Of a stretch of 64,000 nucleotides of DNA, positions 10,095 through 20,152 are shown piece after piece. A model generated the notes under the pieces. The model was not told where the DNA came from, ran no database searches, and saw only the letters and a program-made list of their open reading frames with translations. The position numbers and the translations under genes are program-made. Positions within the stretch are counted from its first letter, which is position 1. Each line of letters begins with the position of its first letter. This DNA comes from JAFEDN01 sp963844565 (GTDB lineage Bacteria; Pseudomonadota; Gammaproteobacteria; Coxiellales; Coxiellaceae): NCBI GenBank assembly GCA_963844565.1, contig CAWJON010000002.1, positions 496,001-560,000 of the forward strand. The letters are read 5' to 3'.

Positions 10095-11016
10095 TAAACG
10101 AAATGTCAACGGGATATTGTTGTTAGACAAACCCGAAGGAATTACTTCCAATCGTGCCTTACAAATTGTAAAACGAATTTTTTTCGCGGCTAAAGCTGGC
10201 CATACCGGAAGTTTAGATCCATTGGCGAGTGGCATGCTACCCCTCTGTTTTGGGGAGGCGACTAAATTATCGCAGTATTTACTCACTGCCGATAAAACTT
10301 ATCAAGTTACCGCTCAATTGGGGATTCGCACCACAACTGGAGACAAGGAAGGTGAAATTCTTTCAGAAAAGCCGGTACCCAAATTTTCCGTTGAACAAAT
10401 CGATCATTTCTTTAATCAATTCAGGGGAAACATTGAGCAAATCCCTTCAATGTTTTCTGCTTTAAAACACAAAGGACAGCCTTTGTATAAACTCGCTCGC
10501 CAAGGAATTGATATCCCCCGCGAAAAAAGACAATTAACCGTATTTAGTTTGAAGGTATTGTCGGTAGTGGAAAACAATATTCAATTTACCTTGCACTGCA
10601 GTAAAGGAACTTATGTAAGAACTTTAGTGGATGATTTTGGCGAAGTTTTAGGCTGTGGTGCGCATGTGATAGAACTGCGTCGCCTATCGGTTGGAACTTT
10701 TGAAAGCCACCAAATGGTGGATTTAGAAACCCTAGAAAATCTGCCAGAATCTGAATTGAATAAATATCTCTTACCATCGACATTGGCAATTCTGCATTGG
10801 CCTGAACTGATTCTACCTGAAAGTTCTTTATTTTATTTACGTCAAGGCAACCCCATCGTTGTTGCCCATGCCCCAACATCCGGCTGGGTACGTTTAATGG
10901 ATAAGCAAGGCCAATTTATTGCGATCGGAGAAGTCATGCCCGATGGCAAAATCGCCCCTCGCCGAATCTTTTCACAAAATTCGTCAGTGAAAAACTACGA
11001 AACTATTGCATGCTGA
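10075..11016 (+). CDS. truB: tRNA pseudouridine(55) synthase
   Basis: TruB converts U55 of the tRNA T-loop to pseudouridine and acts as a tRNA chaperone. The catalytic Asp lies in GHTGSLDPLASGMLP (about residues 43-57). Further family motifs are GILLLDKPEGITSN near the N-terminus and CSKGTYVRTL. At 313 residues it is full length. The start overlaps rbfA by 20 bases. The usual downstream pair rpsO-pnp is not here; an intergenic repeat and a minus-strand transporter follow instead. Confidence 0.95.
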   Translation: MKQKKNDKRNVNGILLLDKPEGITSNRALQIVKRIFFAAKAGHTGSLDPLASGMLPLCFGEATKLSQYLLTADKTYQVTAQLGIRTTTGDKEGEILSEKPVPKFSVEQIDHFFNQFRGNIEQIPSMFSALKHKGQPLYKLARQGIDIPREKRQLTVFSLKVLSVVENNIQFTLHCSKGTYVRTLVDDFGEVLGCGAHVIELRRLSVGTFESHQMVDLETLENLPESELNKYLLPSTLAILHWPELILPESSLFYLRQGNPIVVAHAPTSGWVRLMDKQGQFIAIGEVMPDGKIAPRRIFSQNSSVKNYETIAC

Positions 11017-11040
11017 GATGAACTAATACGTCCTGCATAG

Positions 11041-11305
11041 CTTTGTTCAGCGCATCCGCCAACAAGCTTTGCAACGGGTGTCAGTGGAGATGTTTTCGCG
11101 CACAACGAAGCCAATTCGGAAACGAGTTTAGCATGATAAAAGTTCACCAGGCACAATGGCGCTTACGAAGTATTGCACCTGCTATTGATGGCGTAGTGAG
11201 CACGAAAACATCTCCACTGACGGGCCCCGTTTAGACAATCTTGCGAGTAGGCGGATGTCGCTGAACAAAGCGGAGTCGGTTTAGTTCTCGAAATCTACCC
11301 CGCAC
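11041..11305. repeat. palindromic intergenic repeat, copy A
   Basis: Nested inverted repeats. Outer arms are 11041-11060 and 11250-11270 (CTTTGTTCAGCG, CATCCGCC and complement, one extra base). Inner arms are a perfect 19-bp pair, GTCAGTGGAGATGTTTTCG at 11080-11098 and its complement at 11203-11221. The right edge carries CGAAATCTACCCCGCAC. Two further copies, head to head, make up 25756-26432, and a solo edge is at 4919-4950. It encodes nothing convincing. It behaves like a MITE or REP-type element in the gap after truB. Confidence 0.8.
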
Positions 11306-11320
11306 GGGGGTTGGGATATT

Positions 11321-12676
11321 TTATTTGTGAAATGTTTTTTCGATTTCTTCCAATGTCTTGCTTTTGGTTTCGGGTACGTAAAAAAAGACGATCAAAAAGT
11401 AGAGCAACGTAAAAAAGCCGCATAGCCAAAAAACTCCGTAAAACCCGATCATATCGGCTAATCCCAAGAAAATTGTTACTAAAATGGCCGACGTCATCGA
11501 TTTTAAAAAAAACGCTACCGCCATGCCGGAGCTGCGAATTTGCAGAGGTAATAATTCAGAAAGAACCATCCAAATCACTACCCCCGGTCCAATGGCGAAA
11601 GAAAGTATATATCCTAAAATACCTGCCAATAGTAAAATACCTTTGAATTGACCGAATGGTAGTCCATAGTAAATCCATCCGCAGTAAGTGAGCGTCACAA
11701 CAATTCCAGCAGTTCCCAGACATAATAAAAACTTTCCGCCCACCCGATCAATCAACAATAAGGCGACGATGGTAACTAAAAAATTTAAACCCGTGATTGC
11801 AGTATGGCCTAACATCGCAGTAAAGTTCGACCCTAAACCCGCGCTTTTGAGGATAGTCGGCGCTAATTGCAGGAATGAATTGATAGCGGTTAGCTGACAT
11901 AAACAAGCGATAGCCAAAACAATCAACATAGGTCGGGTGTATTGTTTTTGCCAAACAAACTTTTGATCTTTTCGTGAATGATGGATTTCGGCGATGGCTG
12001 CTTGTAACTGTGTTAATTCTTTTTGCGCAGAATCCTCATCCCGAGTTTTGCGCAACACGAGTAGCGTCTGATCCCAACGTTCTTTCAAGCTGAGCCAGCG
12101 TGGAGATTCTGGAATCAGAGCGCTGCCGATTAATAAAAAAATTCCGGGAAAAAGCGCGACCCAAAACATACCCCGCCAGTTTCCGGTGGGCGTGAAGTAC
12201 AAGCCAACTAAACTGGAAAACAAAATGCCTGCTGTTAGCAATAATTGAAATGAAGCAATGGATTTACCGCGAATTCTGGCTGGAACTGTTTCAGCTATGT
12301 ACAAGGGAATGGCGATCGAGATCATGCCCGTAGCCACCCCTTGAATTAAACGCCCGGTCAATAAGCTTACAAAACTGTGGGCAGAAGCAAAAATGGAAAC
12401 TCCGGCAATAAAAATGACTGATCCGATAACAATTATTTTTCGTCTACCCAAGATATCGCATAAAGGCCCAGTGACTAAAGTAGCGATGGCTCCGCCAAAT
12501 AATATGAGTCCGGGCATAATATGCAATTGACCTATGCTCATCGCGACATCTTTTCTCATAAAAGCCATGGCGCTAGCAATAATTCCCAAATCATATCCAT
12601 ACAGCATTCCTCCCCAAGCGGCTACAGCCACTATAAAAAAGGTATACCAGGACGTCTTTGAACAAGTATCTTGCAC
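11321..12676 (-). CDS. MFS sugar porter
   Basis: Sugar/proton symporter-type transporter, 451 residues and 12 membrane segments. Signatures of the sugar-porter branch are GYDLGIIASAMAFM in helix 1, RLIQGVATGMISIAIPLYIAE, PESPRWL after helix 6, and PETKSKTLEEIE at the C-terminus. It starts at GTG 12674-12676. It is divergent from the double-SIS gene, with 124 bases between, which suggests shared sugar or amino-sugar use. The exact substrate cannot be read. Confidence 0.88.
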   Translation of the reverse strand: MQDTCSKTSWYTFFIVAVAAWGGMLYGYDLGIIASAMAFMRKDVAMSIGQLHIMPGLILFGGAIATLVTGPLCDILGRRKIIVIGSVIFIAGVSIFASAHSFVSLLTGRLIQGVATGMISIAIPLYIAETVPARIRGKSIASFQLLLTAGILFSSLVGLYFTPTGNWRGMFWVALFPGIFLLIGSALIPESPRWLSLKERWDQTLLVLRKTRDEDSAQKELTQLQAAIAEIHHSRKDQKFVWQKQYTRPMLIVLAIACLCQLTAINSFLQLAPTILKSAGLGSNFTAMLGHTAITGLNFLVTIVALLLIDRVGGKFLLCLGTAGIVVTLTYCGWIYYGLPFGQFKGILLLAGILGYILSFAIGPGVVIWMVLSELLPLQIRSSGMAVAFFLKSMTSAILVTIFLGLADMIGFYGVFWLCGFFTLLYFLIVFFYVPETKSKTLEEIEKTFHK

Positions 12677-12800
12677 TAGATGATCTCTTAGTGAATTAAT
12701 ATCAGCGATATAAATAAATATAGCAGCTCAGAAGAATTTTAACCTGGCCGATTCTTTGCTATGATAGGAATTATCATACTAGCTGCCTTGGTGAAAAAAT

Positions 12801-14786
12801 ATGCACATTATACCCTCTCCACAATCGCTGGATTACGTAAACAATAAAAAACAATTTCAATTACAATCTTTGTTGACCGAACAACGTCATCAAAAAACTT
12901 ATGATTTAAGTTATAAAATTGTACAAAATACAACGGCAGGTTTGCAAGAGTTGTTATCGGTGGATGAAGATATCACCACAAAACTAAACGAAATTGCCAA
13001 TAATCCAAAAGAGTTAAGCCAACTTGAACAAGCCTCGAAAGCTGTTCGCAGCGCAATATTGAATGGGCATAGAATTTATTTTTATGGTACAGGTTCCACC
13101 GGACGATTAGCTGAAGCGGTAGAAAGTTCGTTGTGGCGGCCTTTTTGGGCTAAAGCAGTCAAAACTTCTGCCTGGCCTAAAATAAATAGTCGTTTGCCTG
13201 ATATTCAAAATCGGTTAAAAGGAGAAATTACCGGTGGAGATCGAGCGCTAATCAGTTCTTTGGAAGGGTTTGAAGATTTACAGTTAATGGGCAAGTTGCA
13301 ACTCGAAGATAATAAAATCCAAAAAGATGACGTCGTATTTGAATTCACTGAAGGTGGAGAAACGTCCGCAGGGATTGGCATGGTTTTAGCAGCCGCGAAG
13401 TTATATGATAACCAACCCACCCAAAATATCTATTTTGGTTACAATAATCCTGATTCGGTGCTGCTGCCTTTTGATCGTAGCCGAGCTGTGCTTGAAAATC
13501 CGTTAATCACTAAACTCAATTTAACCACCGGCCCGCAAGCGGTTACTGGATCTACTCGTATGCAGGCTACCACTATTGGTCTTTATACCAGTGGAGTTAT
13601 TTTGCAAGATGCTATTTATCAAATATTAAAGGATTATTTATCTCCAGCAGAAATGGTCGAAATAGGTTTTAAAAATCCTACCACCATCAAACAACGTTTA
13701 TTGGATTTTGCGGAAATTCAAAAGATCATTTATCAAAACGCAGATAAAATTGCGGCATGGACAGATTTGGAAGCTGAAACTTATGCCACGCAGCATAAAT
13801 CTATTTATCTAGCAGAAAAAGCTTTATTACCGGTTTTTGTGGACGTCACTGAGCGTGCTCCCACTTTTCGTTTAGCACCTTTAGATCGTATTGACGCCAA
13901 AGAAAAACGTTCTTGGATTCAAGTTTGGGCCACTGCCGATTCTCAACAAAAAGCATGGGATATGTTATTGGGTCGGCCTTTCCATGCATTAGACCAACGA
14001 TTTTATGAACAACCATTAAGTACGCAAGTTGATGATCCTTACTTGCGAAAAACCGCTTTGGCTAGCCTGAAAAATGCAGGGCCTGAGCAACAAAATTTAT
14101 ATGACTTATCGTTTTCTGAACGCAACATTCAAGAAAATGGCCCCGTTGCCGGTGACCTTGGCGCAGTAATTTTACTTGCTGATGAAACCGTTAACGCACA
14201 ATGTCAGAAATTTTTTAAAATGTTTTCAGATGCTAAAGCGAATTTAGTTCTAGTTTCAGTTGCGGATAAGCCTTTACCTCCCGCGCAGGTGGAAGAATTT
14301 AAAAAATTATCTGCTAAAGCTGTATTTATCTCAATTATTATTCCCCAACAAGATCCATTTGGTTTAAATCAAATGATCGGACTCAAAATGCTGTTAAATG
14401 CTCACTCCACTGGCGTAATGGTAAAAATAGGGCGGGTGGTAGGCAATACAATGACCTATGTGCAACCCGGCAATTTAAAATTAATCGGGCGAGCCACCTA
14501 TTTAATTCAAGTGCATGTGAATGCAGTGCTCAGCAATCCAAAATGGATAAAAGCCTACGGAGAAAACCCACCGATTACTTATGCTGAAGCTAATGCAGTT
14601 CTATTTGATGTTATCGACTACATGCAAAACAAAGAGGCCCTCACAGCAGAGTCGACGGAAGTTGCACTCTCGATTATACGTTTCTTAGAATCCTTTAAAC
14701 AAAATCAAGATGTTTCTTGGGATCAAGCGCAATCAGTATTAAAAAAAGAAACTTTAAATCAATATCTAGCTGCCTGGAATGCTTAA
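12801..14786 (+). CDS. double-SIS-domain protein, MurQ/GckR-like
   Basis: The N-terminal half matches the MurQ etherase / glucokinase-regulatory-protein family. It has the phosphosugar loop YFYGTGSTGRLAEAVES (about residues 94-110), then GGDRALISSLEGFEDL, and TGPQAVTGSTRMQATT. Glu residues in AVES and EGFED align with those that MurQ uses to cleave the lactyl ether of N-acetylmuramate 6-phosphate. At 661 residues it is about twice MurQ and close to animal GckR, with a second SIS-like half (NPTTIKQ onward). Role is either amino-sugar phosphate processing or phosphosugar-sensing regulation. Confidence 0.75.
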   Translation: MHIIPSPQSLDYVNNKKQFQLQSLLTEQRHQKTYDLSYKIVQNTTAGLQELLSVDEDITTKLNEIANNPKELSQLEQASKAVRSAILNGHRIYFYGTGSTGRLAEAVESSLWRPFWAKAVKTSAWPKINSRLPDIQNRLKGEITGGDRALISSLEGFEDLQLMGKLQLEDNKIQKDDVVFEFTEGGETSAGIGMVLAAAKLYDNQPTQNIYFGYNNPDSVLLPFDRSRAVLENPLITKLNLTTGPQAVTGSTRMQATTIGLYTSGVILQDAIYQILKDYLSPAEMVEIGFKNPTTIKQRLLDFAEIQKIIYQNADKIAAWTDLEAETYATQHKSIYLAEKALLPVFVDVTERAPTFRLAPLDRIDAKEKRSWIQVWATADSQQKAWDMLLGRPFHALDQRFYEQPLSTQVDDPYLRKTALASLKNAGPEQQNLYDLSFSERNIQENGPVAGDLGAVILLADETVNAQCQKFFKMFSDAKANLVLVSVADKPLPPAQVEEFKKLSAKAVFISIIIPQQDPFGLNQMIGLKMLLNAHSTGVMVKIGRVVGNTMTYVQPGNLKLIGRATYLIQVHVNAVLSNPKWIKAYGENPPITYAEANAVLFDVIDYMQNKEALTAESTEVALSIIRFLESFKQNQDVSWDQAQSVLKKETLNQYLAAWNA

Positions 14787-14908
14787 CTTTTCTTATCTGT
14801 TCAGCAGGTTTATTTAGGGGCCGTCTCCAGTTATTAAGTTATAAATTAAATATGCACAACTGAGTATATTACTTTGAAAGAGATTTTTGTGAGATCAGTT
14901 TTAATTCG

Positions 14909-17575
14909 CTAAAATTTCCAGGCAATCATACATGAATCCTGATGGGCTGCTGTTGCAGAGCTGGAACTTTGCTTGGAGCGCTGTCGCCATTCATGGCTAA
15001 GTAAGTTCAGCTGACTAAATTTATAGTGTTCAACTGTTCTAATCATTTCGATGGGAGAAACATTCATAAGTGAAGACTGCTGTTTCCCTTGGGATGATAG
15101 ATAACCACAATAACTAGTAAAATAAAATTTCGCACTCTGCAAAGCTAAATATGCTTTCACAGAATCCACATTAATTTTAAGTATAACCGCGAGCACTATA
15201 GCCATTGGAGAGTCGGCTGCGTAATCTAAAATAATATGGATTGAAGGACCCAGTCCATTTTTACTAAAGACTTCAGGAACATATAAAAAAAACCAATAAA
15301 TAGGTAAAAAATTCCTGATCGCTTCATTAAAATAATCCAAAACCGGCGCCCCTGCTAAATTTGGTAAATTGAACCGGTCTTCTGTGCATCTTTTAAGTGA
15401 AGTGTAAATCAAAAAACACTCAATGCTGTTAGCTGGGTGGATAACGGATCTCGAGTCTTTCCATTCTTCACAGTGTATTTGAGCTATTCGAAGTGGGGTT
15501 TTAAATTCGGCATCATACTGATCGAATGCTGAGTCCCCCATTTTACAAACTAAATAATGAATTATTTTTATTCTTTGCCTCATGCTCTCTAGGCTGTACG
15601 GTGATAAATATTCTTCAAAAAATTTACTGGAATTAATATAATCCCTATATAATTGAGGAGTTGCTAAATAATGTAATAAATTGCCTTTTTCCTTGGTCTT
15701 TATTTGCAAAGCCTCTGGCATTTTCTCAACATAATATTTAACAACTGCTACTGCATTATATTTTATTGCATAATGCAAGGGCGTTTCACCAGAGGCTGAT
15801 CTTATATTCAGAGAAGCCCCAAGAATACTTAATATATGAGGATGGTTATAAGCGGCGGCAATATGCGCTAAGGTAATTCCATCAGTGGGATTTTCCCAGT
15901 GGAGGTTGGTAACATTTTCCTTGACGAAAATTGATAGCAATTTCGCTGCCCCCTTACGAATAATGTAAATAATAGGCGGAAGGCCCGATTCTGTTTGCTC
16001 AACTAATAGTGAAGGATAATGGATATTAATATATTTTAAAATTTCTTCAAGGTTCTTTTGTTGAGCGGTTTGTCCATGTTGATCTGATCCGTAAGCTTTA
16101 ATCAGAGTATGGACTATATTTTCTCCATTTTCTCCCTCGGCTTCAACCAAGGCAGGATCTATCACTGCTTTATTTATCTGTCCATTTCCTCTAGAGTTAC
16201 GCCGCCAATGAATAGTTTCTGTGGCTGCTATGATAGCCTGGAATATGGCTAAAGGATGCCCATTTTGAACTGCTAGCACCAACGGCGTGTGACCATTCTG
16301 ATTCTCCTTATTAAAAATAAAGTTCATATAAGGCGTAGAAGAGTGGTTTTTCTGTATAAAAGCTATCAAATAATTTAACAAATCAAGATAGCCATTCTCA
16401 GCCGCTAGATGGAATAATGTTATTTTACGTTGAGGATGACACCAAAGTATTGTTGGAGCATAGTCAAAAATTAGTGTTAATAGATAAGCAGAATTGGCTT
16501 CTATCGCCCATGTAATGGGAGGATCACCGTTATTATCGTTCATAGTTAATAATTGGCTATAATTAGCAAGAATATATTTTAGCAGCTCCCGCCGGCGTGA
16601 CTGTAATTTATTGGGAGGGTTCGAATCTGCGCCATGATAATATATGAGAAGGTGGGCTAGGTTTTCTCCATACTCGCTTCCTTGCCAATGAATAACCATC
16701 TCATCTTCATCTATTTTGGCAATAGCTTGGAATGAAAGGATGCGACCATGGTATACTGCATATAGCAGTGGAGAAAAATCATCAATATCAATTTCTGTAA
16801 GTAACGTAGGGTCTTTTTTAATCAGATACTTTAAACTGCTCAAGCTATCATGCTCCGCAGCAGTATGTAATAAAGTTTGGCCCCTATTCCCTCGTTGAGT
16901 AAGCACTTCGGGTATTTTTTCAATAATAACTTTAACTGTAGACTTACTATCCTTTTGAACCCCCCAAAAAGCAACAGTGTAACCATCCTTGTCCTTAGAA
17001 AAATAAAAATCTCGATGAGTGCACAAAAAATATTCCGAAGCGGATACGTTGTCATGATAAGCGGCCCAGTGCGCTGGATTTTCTTTGAAATCCCCAGACC
17101 AAGTTAATTGAAAGCCTATCATCTCATAAAAATAGGCAATTCTTTGGCCAGTAGCAAAACACATGACATAATAAGTGAATAATTCCTTATTTTTTAAGAT
17201 GGTTTCGATATGCTTGTTTTTGTCTTTCAAGAATGGCGCTAAACAGGCATCCTCGCTCATTCCTGCTATCCATAATAGACAGGCCAATTGTAAAATCAGG
17301 GTCTTATCTGTAAAATTAATCACTTGCCTGAATAAATCAGTCAATCTGCTTATTTCCGCATTTTTTAGCGCAGGAATAAGATCTTGGGTTACTAAAGCTT
17401 CTAGATCATGAGCTGTTGCTATTTTCTGTTCTTTAACCTTTCTTTCTACTGCTAAACCAGACTTTATAAAAAATTTTTTTAGTTCTGCGGAAAATTTTTG
17501 GCTACTAAATATCTCTGTTTCTAATTCTTTATTTTCTCTGTAATCGACAGGTGGGTTTTTTCTTTTCGTTTTCAT
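14909..17575 (-). CDS. large ankyrin-repeat protein, candidate effector
   Basis: 888 residues. The first ~160 are helical and unrecognised. Ankyrin repeats follow from about 168 to 650, for example GQTLLHTAAEHDSLSSLKYL, KITLFHLAAENGYLDLLNYL, NGHTPLVLAVQNGHPLAIF and GETPLHYAIKYNAVAVVKYY. A unique region and a Ser-rich, polar tail (SKQSSSSATAAHQDS) complete it. There is no signal peptide or membrane segment. Ankyrin proteins with such tails are frequent Dot/Icm substrates in Legionellales. Secretion is inference from domain type and tail only. Confidence 0.88.
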   Translation of the reverse strand: MKTKRKNPPVDYRENKELETEIFSSQKFSAELKKFFIKSGLAVERKVKEQKIATAHDLEALVTQDLIPALKNAEISRLTDLFRQVINFTDKTLILQLACLLWIAGMSEDACLAPFLKDKNKHIETILKNKELFTYYVMCFATGQRIAYFYEMIGFQLTWSGDFKENPAHWAAYHDNVSASEYFLCTHRDFYFSKDKDGYTVAFWGVQKDSKSTVKVIIEKIPEVLTQRGNRGQTLLHTAAEHDSLSSLKYLIKKDPTLLTEIDIDDFSPLLYAVYHGRILSFQAIAKIDEDEMVIHWQGSEYGENLAHLLIYYHGADSNPPNKLQSRRRELLKYILANYSQLLTMNDNNGDPPITWAIEANSAYLLTLIFDYAPTILWCHPQRKITLFHLAAENGYLDLLNYLIAFIQKNHSSTPYMNFIFNKENQNGHTPLVLAVQNGHPLAIFQAIIAATETIHWRRNSRGNGQINKAVIDPALVEAEGENGENIVHTLIKAYGSDQHGQTAQQKNLEEILKYINIHYPSLLVEQTESGLPPIIYIIRKGAAKLLSIFVKENVTNLHWENPTDGITLAHIAAAYNHPHILSILGASLNIRSASGETPLHYAIKYNAVAVVKYYVEKMPEALQIKTKEKGNLLHYLATPQLYRDYINSSKFFEEYLSPYSLESMRQRIKIIHYLVCKMGDSAFDQYDAEFKTPLRIAQIHCEEWKDSRSVIHPANSIECFLIYTSLKRCTEDRFNLPNLAGAPVLDYFNEAIRNFLPIYWFFLYVPEVFSKNGLGPSIHIILDYAADSPMAIVLAVILKINVDSVKAYLALQSAKFYFTSYCGYLSSQGKQQSSLMNVSPIEMIRTVEHYKFSQLNLLSHEWRQRSKQSSSSATAAHQDSCMIAWKF

Positions 17576-17850
17576 TTTATAAATAACGATTGGCTGTATT
17601 TTTATATTTAAAATGAAATCGGTGGATTAGAGCTTGCTTCAGCAGCGGTGTGGGCAGCGGGATTTTTGGAGGCTTGAATAGCGATCTATGGCTTCTAAGT
17701 TGATCCATAACATAAAGGCTAACATTTTAGTACTTTGCAAGCAACACTATTGGATCCCGCACACATTCTATAAAGCGATACCGCCAGCAATGAGGAAGCT
17801 ATGTGTGCTTTGAAAAAATATAGTAGCGATCAATAACGGCTTTACTCAGC

Positions 17851-18951
17851 TTAGCTTTTCCCAGGAAAACGTGAAGAAGTGGTTTTTGAAGAAAACTGGT
17901 TGCTGTATTCAGCTATAAGCGCTTTAATCTTATTATTTCCTAGTGCATACGCATGTTTACCTTTATCATTTAACAAAAAAGGATCGCCTTTGTGTTTCAA
18001 TAATAAAATAATAATTTCTTTTTCTTCAGAGTGTAAATCTGGAGAATGATAATAAGAAGCTGCAATAATAAGCGGGGTGCCAGTATTACCTTGATAACGA
18101 TTCATTTTATTAGGATTAGCGCCTTTTTCCAAAAGAGTTTTGACTATTTTCACATTTTTGTTGATAATAGCCCAGTATAAAAGGGTTAGACCTTCGTATT
18201 CAAAGTCTATAGGAAAACTATTTTTAACTAAGTCATAATGATCAAATAGATTTTGCTTGGCCTCGTAAAATAATCAATTAGCCAATAATTTTTGCACCTC
18301 TTTATCTTCAGGAACGCTCCACTTTACAGTAAAGTCAGCATTTAAAATCAAGAATTTTTTCAAGATAATTAAATGGTCTTTTATCCGTATTTGAATCCTT
18401 AAAAAATCATCCAACATAGTAGAGTAATTACTCAGGGTATTTACTATATTTGAATCAATCTTAAAAGAATCAAGGATATCAATAATGATTTTAGGGTAGT
18501 TCTTGGCCAGTGCAGAGAAATCTTTCGGCTTAAAGTAGCTATTAATATATCGTTCTTTTACTGTTTGATAAAGTTTAAAATCAGATTGTTCTTCCGCTTT
18601 TTTTATCATCTCTAATATTAAATAGGATTGAAGATGTTTTTCATCATAATCCAGAGGAATTTTTTTCAAGTTGTCTGGTAAGAAAGGATCAGCGCCGGCC
18701 TTGATTAATGCTTGAATCTGTGAAATATCTTTTTGTAATTCTACACATATGGATAAAACAGTGCGGCCATCTTCATCTTCAAGCTGCAGCATAGGATAAC
18801 CCCGGGATAGATAAATAACGATTTCGTTTGTCTCCCGTTCAGTATATGGAGTAAATATGTCTAAATTATTAATTAGCGTTCTTATTGGCAGCTGTTTTAT
18901 TTCTGGTTGTGCATCTACCCTGTTATCGGATGAGCGCCTGATCTCAAACAC
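17851..18951 (-). pseudogene. ankyrin-repeat gene interrupted by one in-frame TGA
   Basis: Two open stretches, 18274-18951 and 17851-18153, lie in the same frame. They are joined by about 40 open codons (LFYEAKQNLFDHYDLVKNSF) that follow a single TGA at 18274-18276. Ankyrin-like units occur on both sides of the stop (DGRTVLSICVELQKDISQI; NVKIVKTLLEKGANPNK). The 5' end is unclear: codons before about 18855 are antisense to the lipoprotein gene and have no recognised content, so the true start may be lost. Probably a decaying effector gene, or one wrong base call. Confidence 0.7.
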
Positions 18952-19135
18952 GGCTGGTGTTTTGGGAATCTCACCACAAGAACTTACTGTTATCGATCGT
19001 CGTGAGGAGACACCAAATACGTACTACAGAGTGGCCACTAAATCCGGTCAAAAGTATGCTTGCATCATCAGTGGCGGAAACGCCCTTACCTTCGGAATGA
19101 CCAATCCGCCTACATGCGCCAAGATAAAGGGTTGA
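18857..19135 (+). CDS. small secreted lipoprotein
   Basis: 92 residues with a lipoprotein signal peptide: MSKLLISVLIGS, then a lipobox FISGC with acylated Cys18. The mature domain of about 75 residues contains a Cys pair (YACIISGG and PPTCAKIKG) that could form a disulphide. A GGAG ribosome site lies 4 bases before ATG 18857. Function unknown. Its stop is adjacent to the convergent tal gene. Its 5' end overlaps, antisense, the 5' end of the ankyrin pseudogene. Confidence 0.8.
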   Translation: MSKLLISVLIGSCFISGCASTLLSDERLISNTAGVLGISPQELTVIDRREETPNTYYRVATKSGQKYACIISGGNALTFGMTNPPTCAKIKG

Positions 19136-19136
19136 T

Positions 19137-20093
19137 TTACTTTAATTTCTGAGCGAATTTCTCTTCTAAAGTTATAATGTCTTTACTAAATAAACGGATG
19201 CCTTCGGCCAGTTTTTCTGTTGCCATAGCGTTTTCATTCATTTGCCAACGAAAAATTTTTTCATTCATCGGCATTTTTTTAATGGATTTCTGTTTTGCCG
19301 ATTCCGGGGTTAATCGCCGACTTAAATCATCATTAGATTTTTCAAGTTCATCTAAGAAATTAGGACTGATGGTTAAATTATCACAGCCTGCGAGCGCCCT
19401 GATTTGTTCTAAAGTTCTAAAACTGGCGCCCATCACTACGGTAGGGTAATCAAAATGATGGATATAATTGTAAATCTCTTCTACCGATAAAACACCGGGA
19501 TCTGACTGCGGGGTGACAGAGTTCGGTTGATTTTTTACATACCAATCATAAATACGACCGACAAATGGCGAAATTAAAGTAACACCAACTTCTGCACAGG
19601 CGACGGCTTGGGCTAAATTGAACATGAGGGTTAAATTGCAATGGATATGTTCACGTTCTAAAACTTTAGCGGCTTGTACACCTTCCCAGGTTGAGGCTAC
19701 TTTAATTAAAATTCGTTCGGAAGGTACGCCCATCTCTTTGTATAAGCCAATAATTTCTCGAGCTTGTTGGATGGATGCTTCTGTGTCAAAAGATAATCTT
19801 GCATCAATTTCCGTGGAGACACGTCCTGGAATGGATTCCAAAATTTTGGCCCCAAAATTAACCAATAACTTTTTAACGCTGCCATGTAACCGATCTTCCG
19901 CTGAGGAAAAACGTTTTTTTGACCAATCCAAAGCAGAATCAAAAAATGATTGATATTGGGGCAAAGCGCTGGCTTTTAATATCAAAGTTGGATTCGTCGT
20001 AGCTTCCTCAGGTTGATACTTGATGATTGCATCAATGTCACCCGTATCGGCGACCACAGTGGTGATTTTTTTGAGCTGTTCAAGTTGATTCAT
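19137..20093 (-). CDS. tal: transaldolase
   Basis: Pentose-phosphate pathway enzyme that moves a dihydroxyacetone unit from sedoheptulose 7-phosphate to glyceraldehyde 3-phosphate. The Schiff-base Lys is in ILIKVASTWEG (about residue 131), followed by CNLTLMFNLAQAVACAEVGVTLISPFVGRIYDW. At 318 residues it is of the classical TalB type. A good GGAG ribosome site precedes ATG 20093. It is divergent from radA, with a 59-base gap. Confidence 0.96.
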   Translation of the reverse strand: MNQLEQLKKITTVVADTGDIDAIIKYQPEEATTNPTLILKASALPQYQSFFDSALDWSKKRFSSAEDRLHGSVKKLLVNFGAKILESIPGRVSTEIDARLSFDTEASIQQAREIIGLYKEMGVPSERILIKVASTWEGVQAAKVLEREHIHCNLTLMFNLAQAVACAEVGVTLISPFVGRIYDWYVKNQPNSVTPQSDPGVLSVEEIYNYIHHFDYPTVVMGASFRTLEQIRALAGCDNLTISPNFLDELEKSNDDLSRRLTPESAKQKSIKKMPMNEKIFRWQMNENAMATEKLAEGIRLFSKDIITLEEKFAQKLK

Positions 20094-20152
20094 ATTTATT
20101 CTCCTGGAATATCAGTGTCCAATCACTATTAAATAGGCTAAAATGCAACCTA

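Noticed and set aside
11043..11234. 63-codon plus-strand ORF inside the repeat after truB
   Set aside because: It lies across inverted-repeat arms and has no recognisable protein text or ribosome site.
18274..18276. TGA read as selenocysteine in the ankyrin gene
   Set aside because: Ankyrin proteins have no redox site here, and no SECIS-like hairpin stands just after the TGA.
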